Below the pieces are notes generated by a model that had not been told where the DNA came from, ran no database searches, and saw only the letters and a list, made by a program, of their open reading frames with translations. This document shows positions 6,841 through 13,222 of a DNA stretch of 14,544 bases, piece after piece; position 1 is the stretch's first letter, and each line of letters opens with the position of its first letter. The stretch covers positions 1 through 14,544 of the forward strand of contig CAKZHN010000204.1 of the NCBI GenBank assembly GCA_936924235.1, written 5' to 3'. Position numbers and translations under genes: made by a program. The stretch is from an uncultured Rhodoplanes sp. (GTDB lineage: Bacteria > Pseudomonadota > Alphaproteobacteria > Rhizobiales > Xanthobacteraceae).

Positions 6841-6960
6841 CGTCATGGCCGGGCTTAGCCGTCCGAAGGACGGCGTCGCTTCGCTCGCCTATGTCCCGGC
6901 CATCCACGTCTTCCTTTGTTGCCAAGACGTGGATGCCCGGCACAAGGCCGGGCATGACGG
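6841..6960. repeat. 120-nt palindromic element between an amidohydrolase and a Bug gene
   Basis: The ends CGTCATGGCCGGGC (from 6841) and GCCGGGCATGACG (ending near 6959) are imperfect inverted copies. Two internal hairpins are perfect: GCCGTCC/GGACGGC around GAA (6858-6874), and a 12-bp stem, CATCCACGTCTT (6901-6912) with AAGACGTGGATG (6924-6935), that continues as CCGG/CCGG after one C-C mismatch. The style, including the central CGTCGCTTCGCTCGCCTATG, is one I associate from memory with repeats scattered through Bradyrhizobium and related genomes. It occupies most of the 6766-6978 gap, which holds no other gene, and may reduce read-through between the two flanking genes. Confidence 0.8.
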
Positions 6961-6978
6961 CGGTATTTGCCGCGAGAT

Positions 6979-7842
6979 TCAAAAATCGTAGAGCCGTGCG
7001 GCGTTTTCGCCCATGACACGTTCGGCGACGTCCTGCGACGGCAGCGCGGCGAGGAACTCGTCGACCAGCGTCTGGTAGGACAGCGCGCGATACGGCGCCT
7101 CGCGGTCGGCGCCCTTGTGCTCGTCCTGCGGCGGCGGGTGCGGCCAGTCGCTGCCCCAGACGCAGCGGTCGGGCGCGGCATCAAGCAGCGCCGCGATCCA
7201 CTCGCGATCCGGCACCATGTTCAGCGGGCCGCGGTCGTGGCGATAGGGCGACGACAGCTTCATCCAGACATGCGGCAGGCGCACGAGATCGAGCAGCCGG
7301 CGGCCTTCGGCGCTGTCCGGCCGCCTGTCACCGTAGAGGCCGTAGTGGTCGATGACGACCGGCACGGAAGACTGCGCCAGCAGATCGGCGTGGGGCAGCA
7401 GATCGGGCAGCGGCGCGATCACCTGCACGTGCCAGCCGTTCTGGCCGGCGGCCTTGGCGGTCGCGGCGAAAGCCTGCTCCAGCGTGTCGCCGACCGGCGG
7501 CCTGATCGGACTGTAGAGATTGATGCGCAAACCCCGCACGCCGCAATCGTGAAACATCGCGAGCGTGTCGGCCGACGTCCTGGTCGGGTCGATCACGGCG
7601 ACGCCGCGGCCCTTGCCGTCGAGCTCTTCGAGCGCGTCGAGCGTCATGGCGTTGTCGGCGCCGTAGAAGCTCGGCTGCACGATGACGAAGCGATCGATGC
7701 CGCGCGCGGCGCCCAATTGCTTCAGCGTCGCCACGCTGGCGACGCCTGCGAGATAGGTGCGGTCGGGGACCTGCGGGTAGTCCTGGATCGGACCGACGAT
7801 ATGGACGTGGCAGTCACAACGCATGAGGCACGGCACCGGCAT
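6979..7842 (-). CDS. TIM-barrel amidohydrolase (amidohydrolase-2, COG3618-like)
   Basis: Predicted cytoplasmic metal-dependent hydrolase of 287 residues, the usual size for the group containing 2-pyrone-4,6-dicarboxylate lactonase (LigI). It shows the N-terminal metal motif RCDCHVHI at 8-15 (D10, H12, H14), barrel strands such as GVRGLRINLY at 101-110, H138 in WHVQ, H166 in VVIDHYG, WMKLSSPYR at 193-201, the C-terminal VWGSDWPHP at 228-236 with catalytic-type D232, and a closing MGENAARLYDF. Likely substrates are lactones or amides of small organic acids; no specific one can be named. The start is uncertain: the ATG at 7842 or the one at 7824. GGAGGA lies 19 nt before the first and abuts a tiny reading frame ending at TGA-ATG. 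Its Bug-gene neighbour suggests handling of an imported acid. The DUF2207 gene ends 74 nt upstream. Confidence 0.88.
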   Translation of the reverse strand: MPVPCLMRCDCHVHIVGPIQDYPQVPDRTYLAGVASVATLKQLGAARGIDRFVIVQPSFYGADNAMTLDALEELDGKGRGVAVIDPTRTSADTLAMFHDCGVRGLRINLYSPIRPPVGDTLEQAFAATAKAAGQNGWHVQVIAPLPDLLPHADLLAQSSVPVVIDHYGLYGDRRPDSAEGRRLLDLVRLPHVWMKLSSPYRHDRGPLNMVPDREWIAALLDAAPDRCVWGSDWPHPPPQDEHKGADREAPYRALSYQTLVDEFLAALPSQDVAERVMGENAARLYDF

Positions 7843-7866
7843 TCACAAAGACCGGGTCATTCCTCC
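7843..7866 (-). promoter_or_regulatory. Unusual translation-start region: GGAGGA plus a 5-codon leader frame ending at TGA-ATG
   Basis: Reading the minus strand, GGAGGA is followed at once by ATG ACC CGG TCT TTG TGA, and the next triplet is the ATG at 7842 that opens the amidohydrolase. GGAGG is only 1 nt from the leader ATG and 19 nt from the gene ATG, both outside the usual spacing. Stop-and-restart translation is one reading; chance is another. Confidence 0.3.
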
Positions 7867-7916
7867 GCCTTGCGCCACCTGTTGTAAAGCGCTTGCGCGA
7901 CGCTCCGGACTCTGCA

Positions 7917-9869
7917 TCACCAGCCGGAGCCGCCGCCGCCACCTCCGCCGCCACCGGAGTCGCCGCCTCCCGACGACCCGCCGCCGAAGTCGCTGCTGCT
8001 GCTACTGCCGCCGAAGCTTCCGGTGCTGCTGGACGAGCCCGGCGGCACCGCGGCCGCCGCGATGGTGGTGGAGAGGCTGTCGCCGATGCGGTCGGCGAAC
8101 GAGCCGACATGGTCCGGGCTGAAGTTGGTGCTGCTCGAGTACCAGGTCGACACCGCCGCGCCGACGCCCGCCGCGGCGAGCACGCCGGTGAAGCGGTTGG
8201 CCCAGCTGTTCTCGACATCGAGCGCGATGGCGTAAGGCAGGAAGCGCTCGAACAGCTCCGGCGTCTTCTTCGGCGGGTTGAGAAACTCCAACCGGTCTTC
8301 CTCGGCGACGCGGAGGTACTGCTTGAAGCCGTCGATCTGGTCCATGATCTTGCGGCCTTCCTGGCTCGGCGCCTTCAACCAGCCGAAACCGAGCGCCGCA
8401 AAGGCGGCCAGCACATAGGGCACGACGCCCGGAGCCATCGCGTAGCCGAAGCCGATGTTGGAGCCCAGGATGCCGACGCCGACCGCGACAGCCGCCACCA
8501 GCACCACCGTGCCGAACGCGATCTTGAGACTGCCGCGATAGCCCTCGCGCCGGCGGCCGGAACGGATCATCTGGCAGCCGAACATGATCGGGAGCAGCGG
8601 GATGACCATGCCGGCGACGATCGCGGCGCCGATTTCCGGATAGCTCTCTCCATAGGACGCGATGATGATGACGGTCACGATCGCGCTGGCGGCGAACCCG
8701 GCGACGGCGGCCCAGGTGTTCTTGGTGAACAGCCCGCCGTAGCTGTCCTCCAGCGTGTCGGACAGCTTCTTGCGCGCCGACGAGATCAGCTCGTGCTTGG
8801 TATTGTTGAGCGCGACGGTCGGCCCCTGCGCAAACAATCCCTTTTCCAGCGCCTTCTCGGCGGCGTCCGCCGGATGGCCGTTCTGCATGTGCCGCAGCGA
8901 CTGGCCGCCCTCGCGGTCGAACAGCTTGAGGCAGCGGTTGACCCCGAGGCCGACGACGCCCGCGGAGAAGACACGGTTGTCCATGCCCATCTCGTGGAGA
9001 TATCGGACACCCGCGGCCGACATGCCCTCCGGCGGGCCGAACAGCGGAATGATGGTGCCGCGGCGCGGATCGCGGCCGAGCATGAGCCAGAAGATCAGAT
9101 ACCAGCCGATCACGAGGCCGCCGCCGACCGCGGCGACCTTCAACGCCGGATCATCGTGGAGGATCGCCTCGATGCGCTGCATGGTGGTCGGCTCGGCGAC
9201 CACGCCCTTGTCCCAGCCGGCTGCGACCGTCAGCCCGTTGGCCACGGGCAGCGGCTTGGTGGTGCGGAACACGATCAGGCCGGGCTTCTGCTCGACAATG
9301 ACCGCGTCGGTGCCATGCGCGCCCTGCGGTCCCGTGTAGATCGCGCTCTGCCTGATCGGCACGGACTCCGGCAGCGTGATGCGCGCCTCTGCGACGTCGA
9401 TCGGGAAGGTCCAACCGGTGCCGGTCGCGTTCCAGTAGAGCTCGTCGTAGCTCTTGAAGAAGCCGATCTGCCGGGTGGTGCGGTACTTGATCTCGTAAGT
9501 GTGCGAGCCGCTGTTGAGCGAGACGCCGGCGCTGCCGATGCGCACGCGCACGCCGTTCGCCATCCGTTCTGTGGTGAACGCCTCATAGAAATTGTCGCGC
9601 TTCACCGACTGCACGTCGAAGCCCACCTCGACGCGCGAGCCGTCGGGGCGGTGATAGACGGTCGGGAAATCGCGCAGGATGCCGCGCCGGATCTGCTTGC
9701 CCTCGGCCCAGACCTGAATGGTTTCGGTGACCAGGAGATCGCCGTTGCTCTCCACCGTGACATCGCTGACGAAGCGCCCGATGTGCTCTTCGGCGAGACT
9801 TGGGGTGACAAGACTTGGCGTCAATGCGGCCGCAAGCACCAATGCGGCAAGGAGAATGCGTTTGATCAT
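7917..9869 (-). CDS. DUF2207 domain-containing membrane protein with Gly/Ser-rich tail
   Basis: Predicted inner-membrane protein of unknown function, 650 residues. Order of parts: signal peptide 1-26 (MIKRILLAALVLAAAL, cleavage near PSLA/EEH); a beta-rich outer region at about 30-225 with DVTVESNGDLLVTETIQV and RRGILRDFPTVY, the DUF2207 start; a membrane segment at 244-264 followed by GRDPRRGTIIPLFGPPEGMS at 265-284; a soluble stretch to about 385; membrane segments near 386-404, 412-431, 450-470 and 478-497; then the conserved block from DGFKQYLRVAEEDRLEFLNP to TPELFERFLPYAIALDVE (513-553). It ends in a low-complexity Ser/Gly tail (611-650) closing GGSGW. Its ATG overlaps the lemA stop by 4 nt (ATGA), so the two are co-translated and probably act together at the envelope. 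No enzyme motif is visible. Confidence 0.92.
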   Translation of the reverse strand: MIKRILLAALVLAAALTPSLVTPSLAEEHIGRFVSDVTVESNGDLLVTETIQVWAEGKQIRRGILRDFPTVYHRPDGSRVEVGFDVQSVKRDNFYEAFTTERMANGVRVRIGSAGVSLNSGSHTYEIKYRTTRQIGFFKSYDELYWNATGTGWTFPIDVAEARITLPESVPIRQSAIYTGPQGAHGTDAVIVEQKPGLIVFRTTKPLPVANGLTVAAGWDKGVVAEPTTMQRIEAILHDDPALKVAAVGGGLVIGWYLIFWLMLGRDPRRGTIIPLFGPPEGMSAAGVRYLHEMGMDNRVFSAGVVGLGVNRCLKLFDREGGQSLRHMQNGHPADAAEKALEKGLFAQGPTVALNNTKHELISSARKKLSDTLEDSYGGLFTKNTWAAVAGFAASAIVTVIIIASYGESYPEIGAAIVAGMVIPLLPIMFGCQMIRSGRRREGYRGSLKIAFGTVVLVAAVAVGVGILGSNIGFGYAMAPGVVPYVLAAFAALGFGWLKAPSQEGRKIMDQIDGFKQYLRVAEEDRLEFLNPPKKTPELFERFLPYAIALDVENSWANRFTGVLAAAGVGAAVSTWYSSSTNFSPDHVGSFADRIGDSLSTTIAAAAVPPGSSSSTGSFGGSSSSSDFGGGSSGGGDSGGGGGGGGGSGW

Positions 9870-10426
9870 GATCGTGCCGCCTCGAATGAGACCGTGGGCA
9901 AGGCCACGTCTTCGGTCTGGAAAAAATGCTCTTCCTGAAAACCGGTGAGACGCGCCAGCAGCACGTCGGGAAACGACTGGATGCCGATGTTGTAGTCGCG
10001 GACCGTGCCGTTGTAGTAGCGCCGCGCGAGCTGCAGCTGGTCTTCCAGCTCGGCAAGCTGGTGCTGCAGCTCGAGGAAATTCGTGCTGGCTTTCAGCGCC
10101 GGATAGGCTTCGGCGACCGCCAGCATCTTGTGGATCGAGGCCTGCAGCTCGGCTTCGGCGGCGGCGCGGCCGGCCACGCTGCCGGCGTTCAGCGCCGAGG
10201 TCCGCTTCGTAGCGATATCGTCGAACAGCGCGCGCTCATGGGCCGCATAGCCTTTGACCGCCTCGACCAGGTTGGGAACGAGATCGCTCCGGCGGCGAAG
10301 CTGCACGTCGATGCCGCTCCAGCCCTCGCGCGCCAGGTTGCGGGCGCGGACCAGACGGTTGAACACGATGACCGCGTAAAGCGCGATCACGGCCACGATG
10401 GCGATGGCAATCCATTCGGCGCGCAT
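9866..10426 (-). CDS. lemA: LemA family protein
   Basis: Small membrane-anchored helical protein of 186 residues, the standard LemA size. An N-terminal membrane anchor at about 4-22 (WIAIAIVAVIALYAVIVF) is followed by the family blocks FNRLVRARN, EGWSGIDVQLRRRSDLVPNL at 34-53, VEAVKGYAAHE, a central LAVAEAYPALKASTNFLELQ at 102-121, LARRYYNGTVRDYN at 133-146, FPDVLLARLTGF at 152-163 and a final HFFQTED. The biochemical role of LemA proteins is unknown; they are thought to lie with short N-termini outside and helical bodies in the cytoplasm. It is the first gene of a pair with the DUF2207 gene, which overlaps its stop by 4 nt. No purine-rich ribosome site precedes the ATG (the bases are CTCCTCCC), so initiation is weak or unusual. 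An inverted repeat lies 34 nt upstream. Confidence 0.93.
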   Translation of the reverse strand: MRAEWIAIAIVAVIALYAVIVFNRLVRARNLAREGWSGIDVQLRRRSDLVPNLVEAVKGYAAHERALFDDIATKRTSALNAGSVAGRAAAEAELQASIHKMLAVAEAYPALKASTNFLELQHQLAELEDQLQLARRYYNGTVRDYNIGIQSFPDVLLARLTGFQEEHFFQTEDVALPTVSFEAARS

Positions 10427-10459
10427 GGGAGGAGTCTTGAACCCGAAAAGATCAATGCC

Positions 10460-10475
10460 GTCCTAAAAATAGGAC
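10460..10475. promoter_or_regulatory. Perfect inverted repeat GTCCTA-AAAA-TAGGAC upstream of lemA
   Basis: Six-base arms around AAAA, in the 95-nt gap between a Bug gene stop and the lemA start. On the minus strand it reads GTCCTATTTTTAGGAC and contains TATTTT, a fair -10 sequence (4 of 6), with only a poor -35 partner (CCGACA at 19 nt spacing). It could be an operator overlapping the lemA promoter, or a short hairpin. The rest of 10427-10521 shows nothing else convincing. Confidence 0.4.
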
Positions 10476-10521
10476 GCAACATTGGCCATTTGTCGGCCGG
10501 GGGCAGCGGAAGGTTCAAGGC

Positions 10522-11502
10522 TCAATCGGCCTGGAGCCCGCCCGACACGATCGGGCCTTCCCACCGCTTGACCTCATCGGCGACGAACTGGGCCAGATAT
10601 TGCGGCGAACGCCGCTCCGGCGGGATGCCGGTCACGCCGATCTCCAGCATCCGGTTCTTGATCGCCGGCGTTTCCATCATCGCGTGGGTGGCCTCATTGA
10701 GCCTGGCGACGATTGCAGGGGGCGTGCCCTTGGGCAGGAAAAACGCGGTCCAGGTTGTCACGTCGAAGCCGGCCAGCCCTTGCTCGTGGGCGCTGGCCAG
10801 CTCCGGCATCAGCGGCGAGCGTTCTTTCGACAGCACCGCGATAGCCTTGACCTGCTTGCCGTTGATCAGCGGCACGGCGGCGCCGAGATTGGGGCAAAGA
10901 TAGTCGATCTGGCCGCCGATCAGATCGTTGGAGGCCGGCGCCGAGCCGCGATAGGGCACGTGGGTGATGTTGACACCGATCGTGGCGTTCAAAAGCGAGC
11001 AGGCCAGATGCGTCGTCGAGCCCGCGCCGGCCGAGCCGAACTGCATCTTTGAGCCCGTCGACTTCAGGAGCGCCACGAACTCCGGAATGGTGTTGGCCGC
11101 AAGGTCCTTGCGCGCCTCCAGAACCATCGGCTGTTCGGACCACAGTGTCACCGGCGCGAAATCGTTGATCGCGTCATAGCGGCGCTTCTTGTAGATCGAC
11201 TGATTATACGCGTGGGTGCCGGTGGTGCCGAGCAGGAGCGTGTAACCATCCGGCGCCGCGTTCACCACACGCGTGACGCCGACGATGCCGCCGGCACCGG
11301 TGGTGTTCTCGACGATCACCTGCTGGCCCAGGATCTCGCTCATGCGGGGCGCGACGATGCGGCCCATGACGTCGAAGGTGCCGCCGGCCGCGAACGGCAC
11401 GACCATGATGATGGGCCGCGACGGATAATTCTGGGCCAGCGCCCCGACCGAAGATGCAATGAAAATTCCGAATGCGATTCCAATATTCGAAATCCGCTTC
11501 AT
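10522..11502 (-). CDS. Bug/TctC-family tripartite tricarboxylate transporter substrate-binding protein
   Basis: Second member of another tandem pair; 326 residues with a signal peptide of about 23 (cleavage after GALA). Blocks are YPSRPIIMVVPFAAGGTFDV at 26-45, GAGGIVGVTRV at 69-79, APDGYTLLLGTTGTHAYN at 83-100, FGSAGAGSTTHLA at 155-167, HVPYRG at 181-186, NDLIGGQIDYLCPNLGAAVP at 192-211 and LPKGTPPAIVARLNE at 256-270. The Bug fold binds one small acid between two lobes; the ligand is not predictable here. GGAGGG sits about 6 nt before the ATG. The preceding paralogue ends 28 nt upstream, consistent with one transcript. The gene is followed by lemA after 95 nt, and it is unclear whether transcription continues. 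Confidence 0.94.
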   Translation of the reverse strand: MKRISNIGIAFGIFIASSVGALAQNYPSRPIIMVVPFAAGGTFDVMGRIVAPRMSEILGQQVIVENTTGAGGIVGVTRVVNAAPDGYTLLLGTTGTHAYNQSIYKKRRYDAINDFAPVTLWSEQPMVLEARKDLAANTIPEFVALLKSTGSKMQFGSAGAGSTTHLACSLLNATIGVNITHVPYRGSAPASNDLIGGQIDYLCPNLGAAVPLINGKQVKAIAVLSKERSPLMPELASAHEQGLAGFDVTTWTAFFLPKGTPPAIVARLNEATHAMMETPAIKNRMLEIGVTGIPPERRSPQYLAQFVADEVKRWEGPIVSGGLQAD

Positions 11503-11530
11503 TGCGCCCTCCGGCGTTTGGAAACAGTCC

Positions 11531-12508
11531 CTATTCCACCTTGATGCCCGCCGTCTCTATGACCTTGCCCACATAAGCCGCTTCGGCCGCGAGATACTTC
11601 CCGAACGCCGCGCCGTTCTCGCCGGCCGGCTCGATGCCGGCGCCGTCCATTTGCTTTTGCGCCTCAGGCGTCTTCACCGCCGCGATCGACGCCGCAGCGA
11701 GCTTGTCGATGATGGCTTGCGGCGTGCCGGCCTTGGCGAACAGCCCGGCCATGGTCGAGAGGTCGTATCCCTCGACCATGGTGGCGATCGGCGGCACATC
11801 GGGCGCCTGTGGTGACGGCTGCGCGCCGTTGGTGCCGAGGAGCCGCACACGCTTGTCGGCGACAGCCGCGGCGAGCGACGGATAGGCCGAGAACAGCACC
11901 TGGACGTGGCCGCCGAGCAGCGCCGGCACCGACTGCCCGGTGCCGCGATAGGGCACGTGGGTCATCTGCAGGCCGAGCGCGGACTTCAGCGCCTCCATCG
12001 AGATGTGATGAACGCTGCCAACACCCGAGGAGCCGTAGTTCACCTCGCCGGGATGGGCCCTTACATAGTCGACGAACTCCTTCAGCGTATGCACCGGCAG
12101 GTCGGCGTTCACGGCGAGGAACAGCGGCGCGCGGGCGAACAGCGCCACCGGCACCAGGTCCTTCATGCCGTAGGACAGCGACTTGAACAGCACCGGGTTG
12201 ATGGTGACGGTCGAGCCGTCGGTGACCATCAGGGTGTAGCCGTCGGCCGGCGACGAGGTCAGCGCATTGACGGCGACGCTGCCGGCGCCGCCCGGCCGGT
12301 TCTCGACCACGGCCGACTGGCCGATCTTGTCCTGCATGTGGGCGGCGACGATGCGCGCCGTGGTGTCGGGAAAGCCGCCGGCCGCGTAGGGCACGACCAG
12401 CTTGATGGCCTGGTTCGGATAAGGGCTTTCGGCCAGAGCGAGGTCAGCTTGGGCCGGGAAGGACAGGATCGCAACGGCAAGCGCCAGCGCCGGACGGCAG
12501 AGATTCAT
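11531..12508 (-). CDS. Bug/TctC-family tripartite tricarboxylate transporter substrate-binding protein
   Basis: First gene of the second Bug pair; 325 residues from the ATG at 12508. This start is preferred over the ATG at 12514 because GAGGA (12516-12520) is 7 nt from the former and only 1 nt from the latter. Signal peptide about 1-27 (MNLCRPALALAVAIL, ending LALA). Blocks are YPNQAIKLVVPYAAGGFPD at 30-48, GGAGSVAVNAL at 73-83, PADGYTLMVTDGST at 87-100, YGSSGVGSVHHIS at 148-160, HVPYRG at 174-179 and AKAGTPQAIIDKL at 248-260. PADGYT and the SVHHIS segment differ from the other three Bug proteins here, suggesting a separate ligand. It diverges from the DGPF gene across a 245-nt gap. Confidence 0.93.
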   Translation of the reverse strand: MNLCRPALALAVAILSFPAQADLALAESPYPNQAIKLVVPYAAGGFPDTTARIVAAHMQDKIGQSAVVENRPGGAGSVAVNALTSSPADGYTLMVTDGSTVTINPVLFKSLSYGMKDLVPVALFARAPLFLAVNADLPVHTLKEFVDYVRAHPGEVNYGSSGVGSVHHISMEALKSALGLQMTHVPYRGTGQSVPALLGGHVQVLFSAYPSLAAAVADKRVRLLGTNGAQPSPQAPDVPPIATMVEGYDLSTMAGLFAKAGTPQAIIDKLAAASIAAVKTPEAQKQMDGAGIEPAGENGAAFGKYLAAEAAYVGKVIETAGIKVE

Positions 12509-12515
12509 CGGCATT

Positions 12516-12520
12516 TCCTC
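12516..12520 (-). promoter_or_regulatory. Ribosome binding site deciding the Bug gene start
   Basis: GAGGA on the minus strand, 7 nt before the ATG at 12508 but only 1 nt before the in-frame ATG at 12514. Spacing supports the downstream start. Confidence 0.6.
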
Positions 12521-12634
12521 TGAATGTGTTCTTGTTGGCGGCGAGCTTAGCAGGCCCCGGCGGAACTCACGATGGGCCGCGCGCGACCCCCAAACCGCGG
12601 CAAAACGCCCGGATTGGGCGGCTCCCGGCCCGCC

Positions 12635-12682
12635 AAAATATTTTTGAGGGCCGTGTCGATTCCGGGGCCCGCCGTTCGCCGT
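12635..12682 (+). promoter_or_regulatory. Candidate ECF-type promoter: AT-rich island plus TGTCGA upstream of the DGPF gene
   Basis: In the 245-nt divergent gap (12509-12753), AAAATATTTT (12635-12644) stands out in a GC-rich setting and is followed 9 nt later by TGTCGA (12654-12659). I recall TGTCGA as the -35 motif reported for ECF42 sigma factors. About 17 nt downstream is CGCC (12677-12680) in the -10 zone, which is not a clean match to the expected CGA/TC. If used, the transcript would have a 5' leader of roughly 65 nt before the DGPF ATG. A short CGCCC/GGGCG hairpin (12606-12620) lies upstream; I see nothing else in the gap. Confidence 0.45.
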
Positions 12683-12753
12683 GACGTCAGAGAGCGGGTT
12701 TTGTATCCAGGCACAGCGCCCGGAGGCCAGCCTCCCATCGAAAGGAACAGCCC

Positions 12754-13173
12754 ATGCGTTTCATGGTGATCGTCAAGGCCAGCAAGGATTCCGAAGCCGG
12801 CAAGATGCCGTCGGAGGAGTTGCTCGGCGCCATGGCGAAATTCAACGAGGAGATGGTCAAGGCCGGCGTGATGCTCGACGGCAACGGCCTGCAGCCGAGC
12901 TCCAAGGGCGCGCGCATCCGCTACTCCGGCAAGACCCGCACCGTGATCGACGGACCGTTCGCCGAAACCAAGGAGCTGGTGGCAGGCTACTGGATCATCC
13001 AGGTCAAGAACCGGGAAGAAGCCATCGAGTGGATGAAGCGCTGCCCCAATCCGCACGAGGAGGACGGCGAGATCGAGATCCGGCAGGTGTTCGAGATGGA
13101 GGACTTCGCGCCGGGTCCCGCGGTCGACCACCATCTCGCCAACCAGGCCGAGATGGAAAAGCAGAAGAAGTAG
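12754..13173 (+). CDS. DGPF/YCII-domain protein, partner of the ECF42 sigma factor
   Basis: Small cytoplasmic protein of 139 residues with the YCII-related (COG3795) ferredoxin-like fold: MRFMVIVKASKDSEAG at the start, then RIRYSGKTRTVIDGPFAETK with the signature D66-G67-P68-F69, ELVAGYWIIQVKNREEAIEW at 74-93, and IEIRQVFEMEDFAP. Biochemical function is unknown; in the ECF42 group such proteins are usual neighbours and targets of the sigma factor. AAAGGA precedes the ATG at good spacing. The sigma factor gene follows after 49 nt on the same strand, so the two are probably one operon. The C-terminal end beyond the domain (HHLANQAEMEKQKK) is polar and probably disordered. It diverges from a Bug gene. 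Confidence 0.92.
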   Translation: MRFMVIVKASKDSEAGKMPSEELLGAMAKFNEEMVKAGVMLDGNGLQPSSKGARIRYSGKTRTVIDGPFAETKELVAGYWIIQVKNREEAIEWMKRCPNPHEEDGEIEIRQVFEMEDFAPGPAVDHHLANQAEMEKQKK

Positions 13174-13222
13174 CCGCGCCCGCCGCCTGGCTTGCCGGGG
13201 TGGAATGAGAATGCTGTGATCG

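Noticed and set aside
1555..6960. Palindromes as parts of a CRISPR array or integron
   Set aside because: The three elements differ in sequence, are kilobases apart, and show no regular spacers, cas genes or integrase.
6979..7842. Naming the amidohydrolase LigI (2-pyrone-4,6-dicarboxylate lactonase)
   Set aside because: The fold and metal motifs fit, but no protocatechuate 4,5-cleavage genes are nearby and the superfamily has many substrates.
7893..9938. Long open frame on the plus strand (about 680 codons) opposite the DUF2207 and lemA genes
   Set aside because: It is antisense to two clearly recognisable families, its translation is dominated by Arg, Ala, Asp and Gly with no family motif, and such shadows are common in GC-rich DNA.
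4786..12508. Bug proteins as ABC-transporter binding proteins
   Set aside because: The PxxxI...PFxAGGxxD, PDGYT/PDGHT and HVPYRG blocks are specific to the Bug/TctC family, and no ABC ATPase or permease gene is present.
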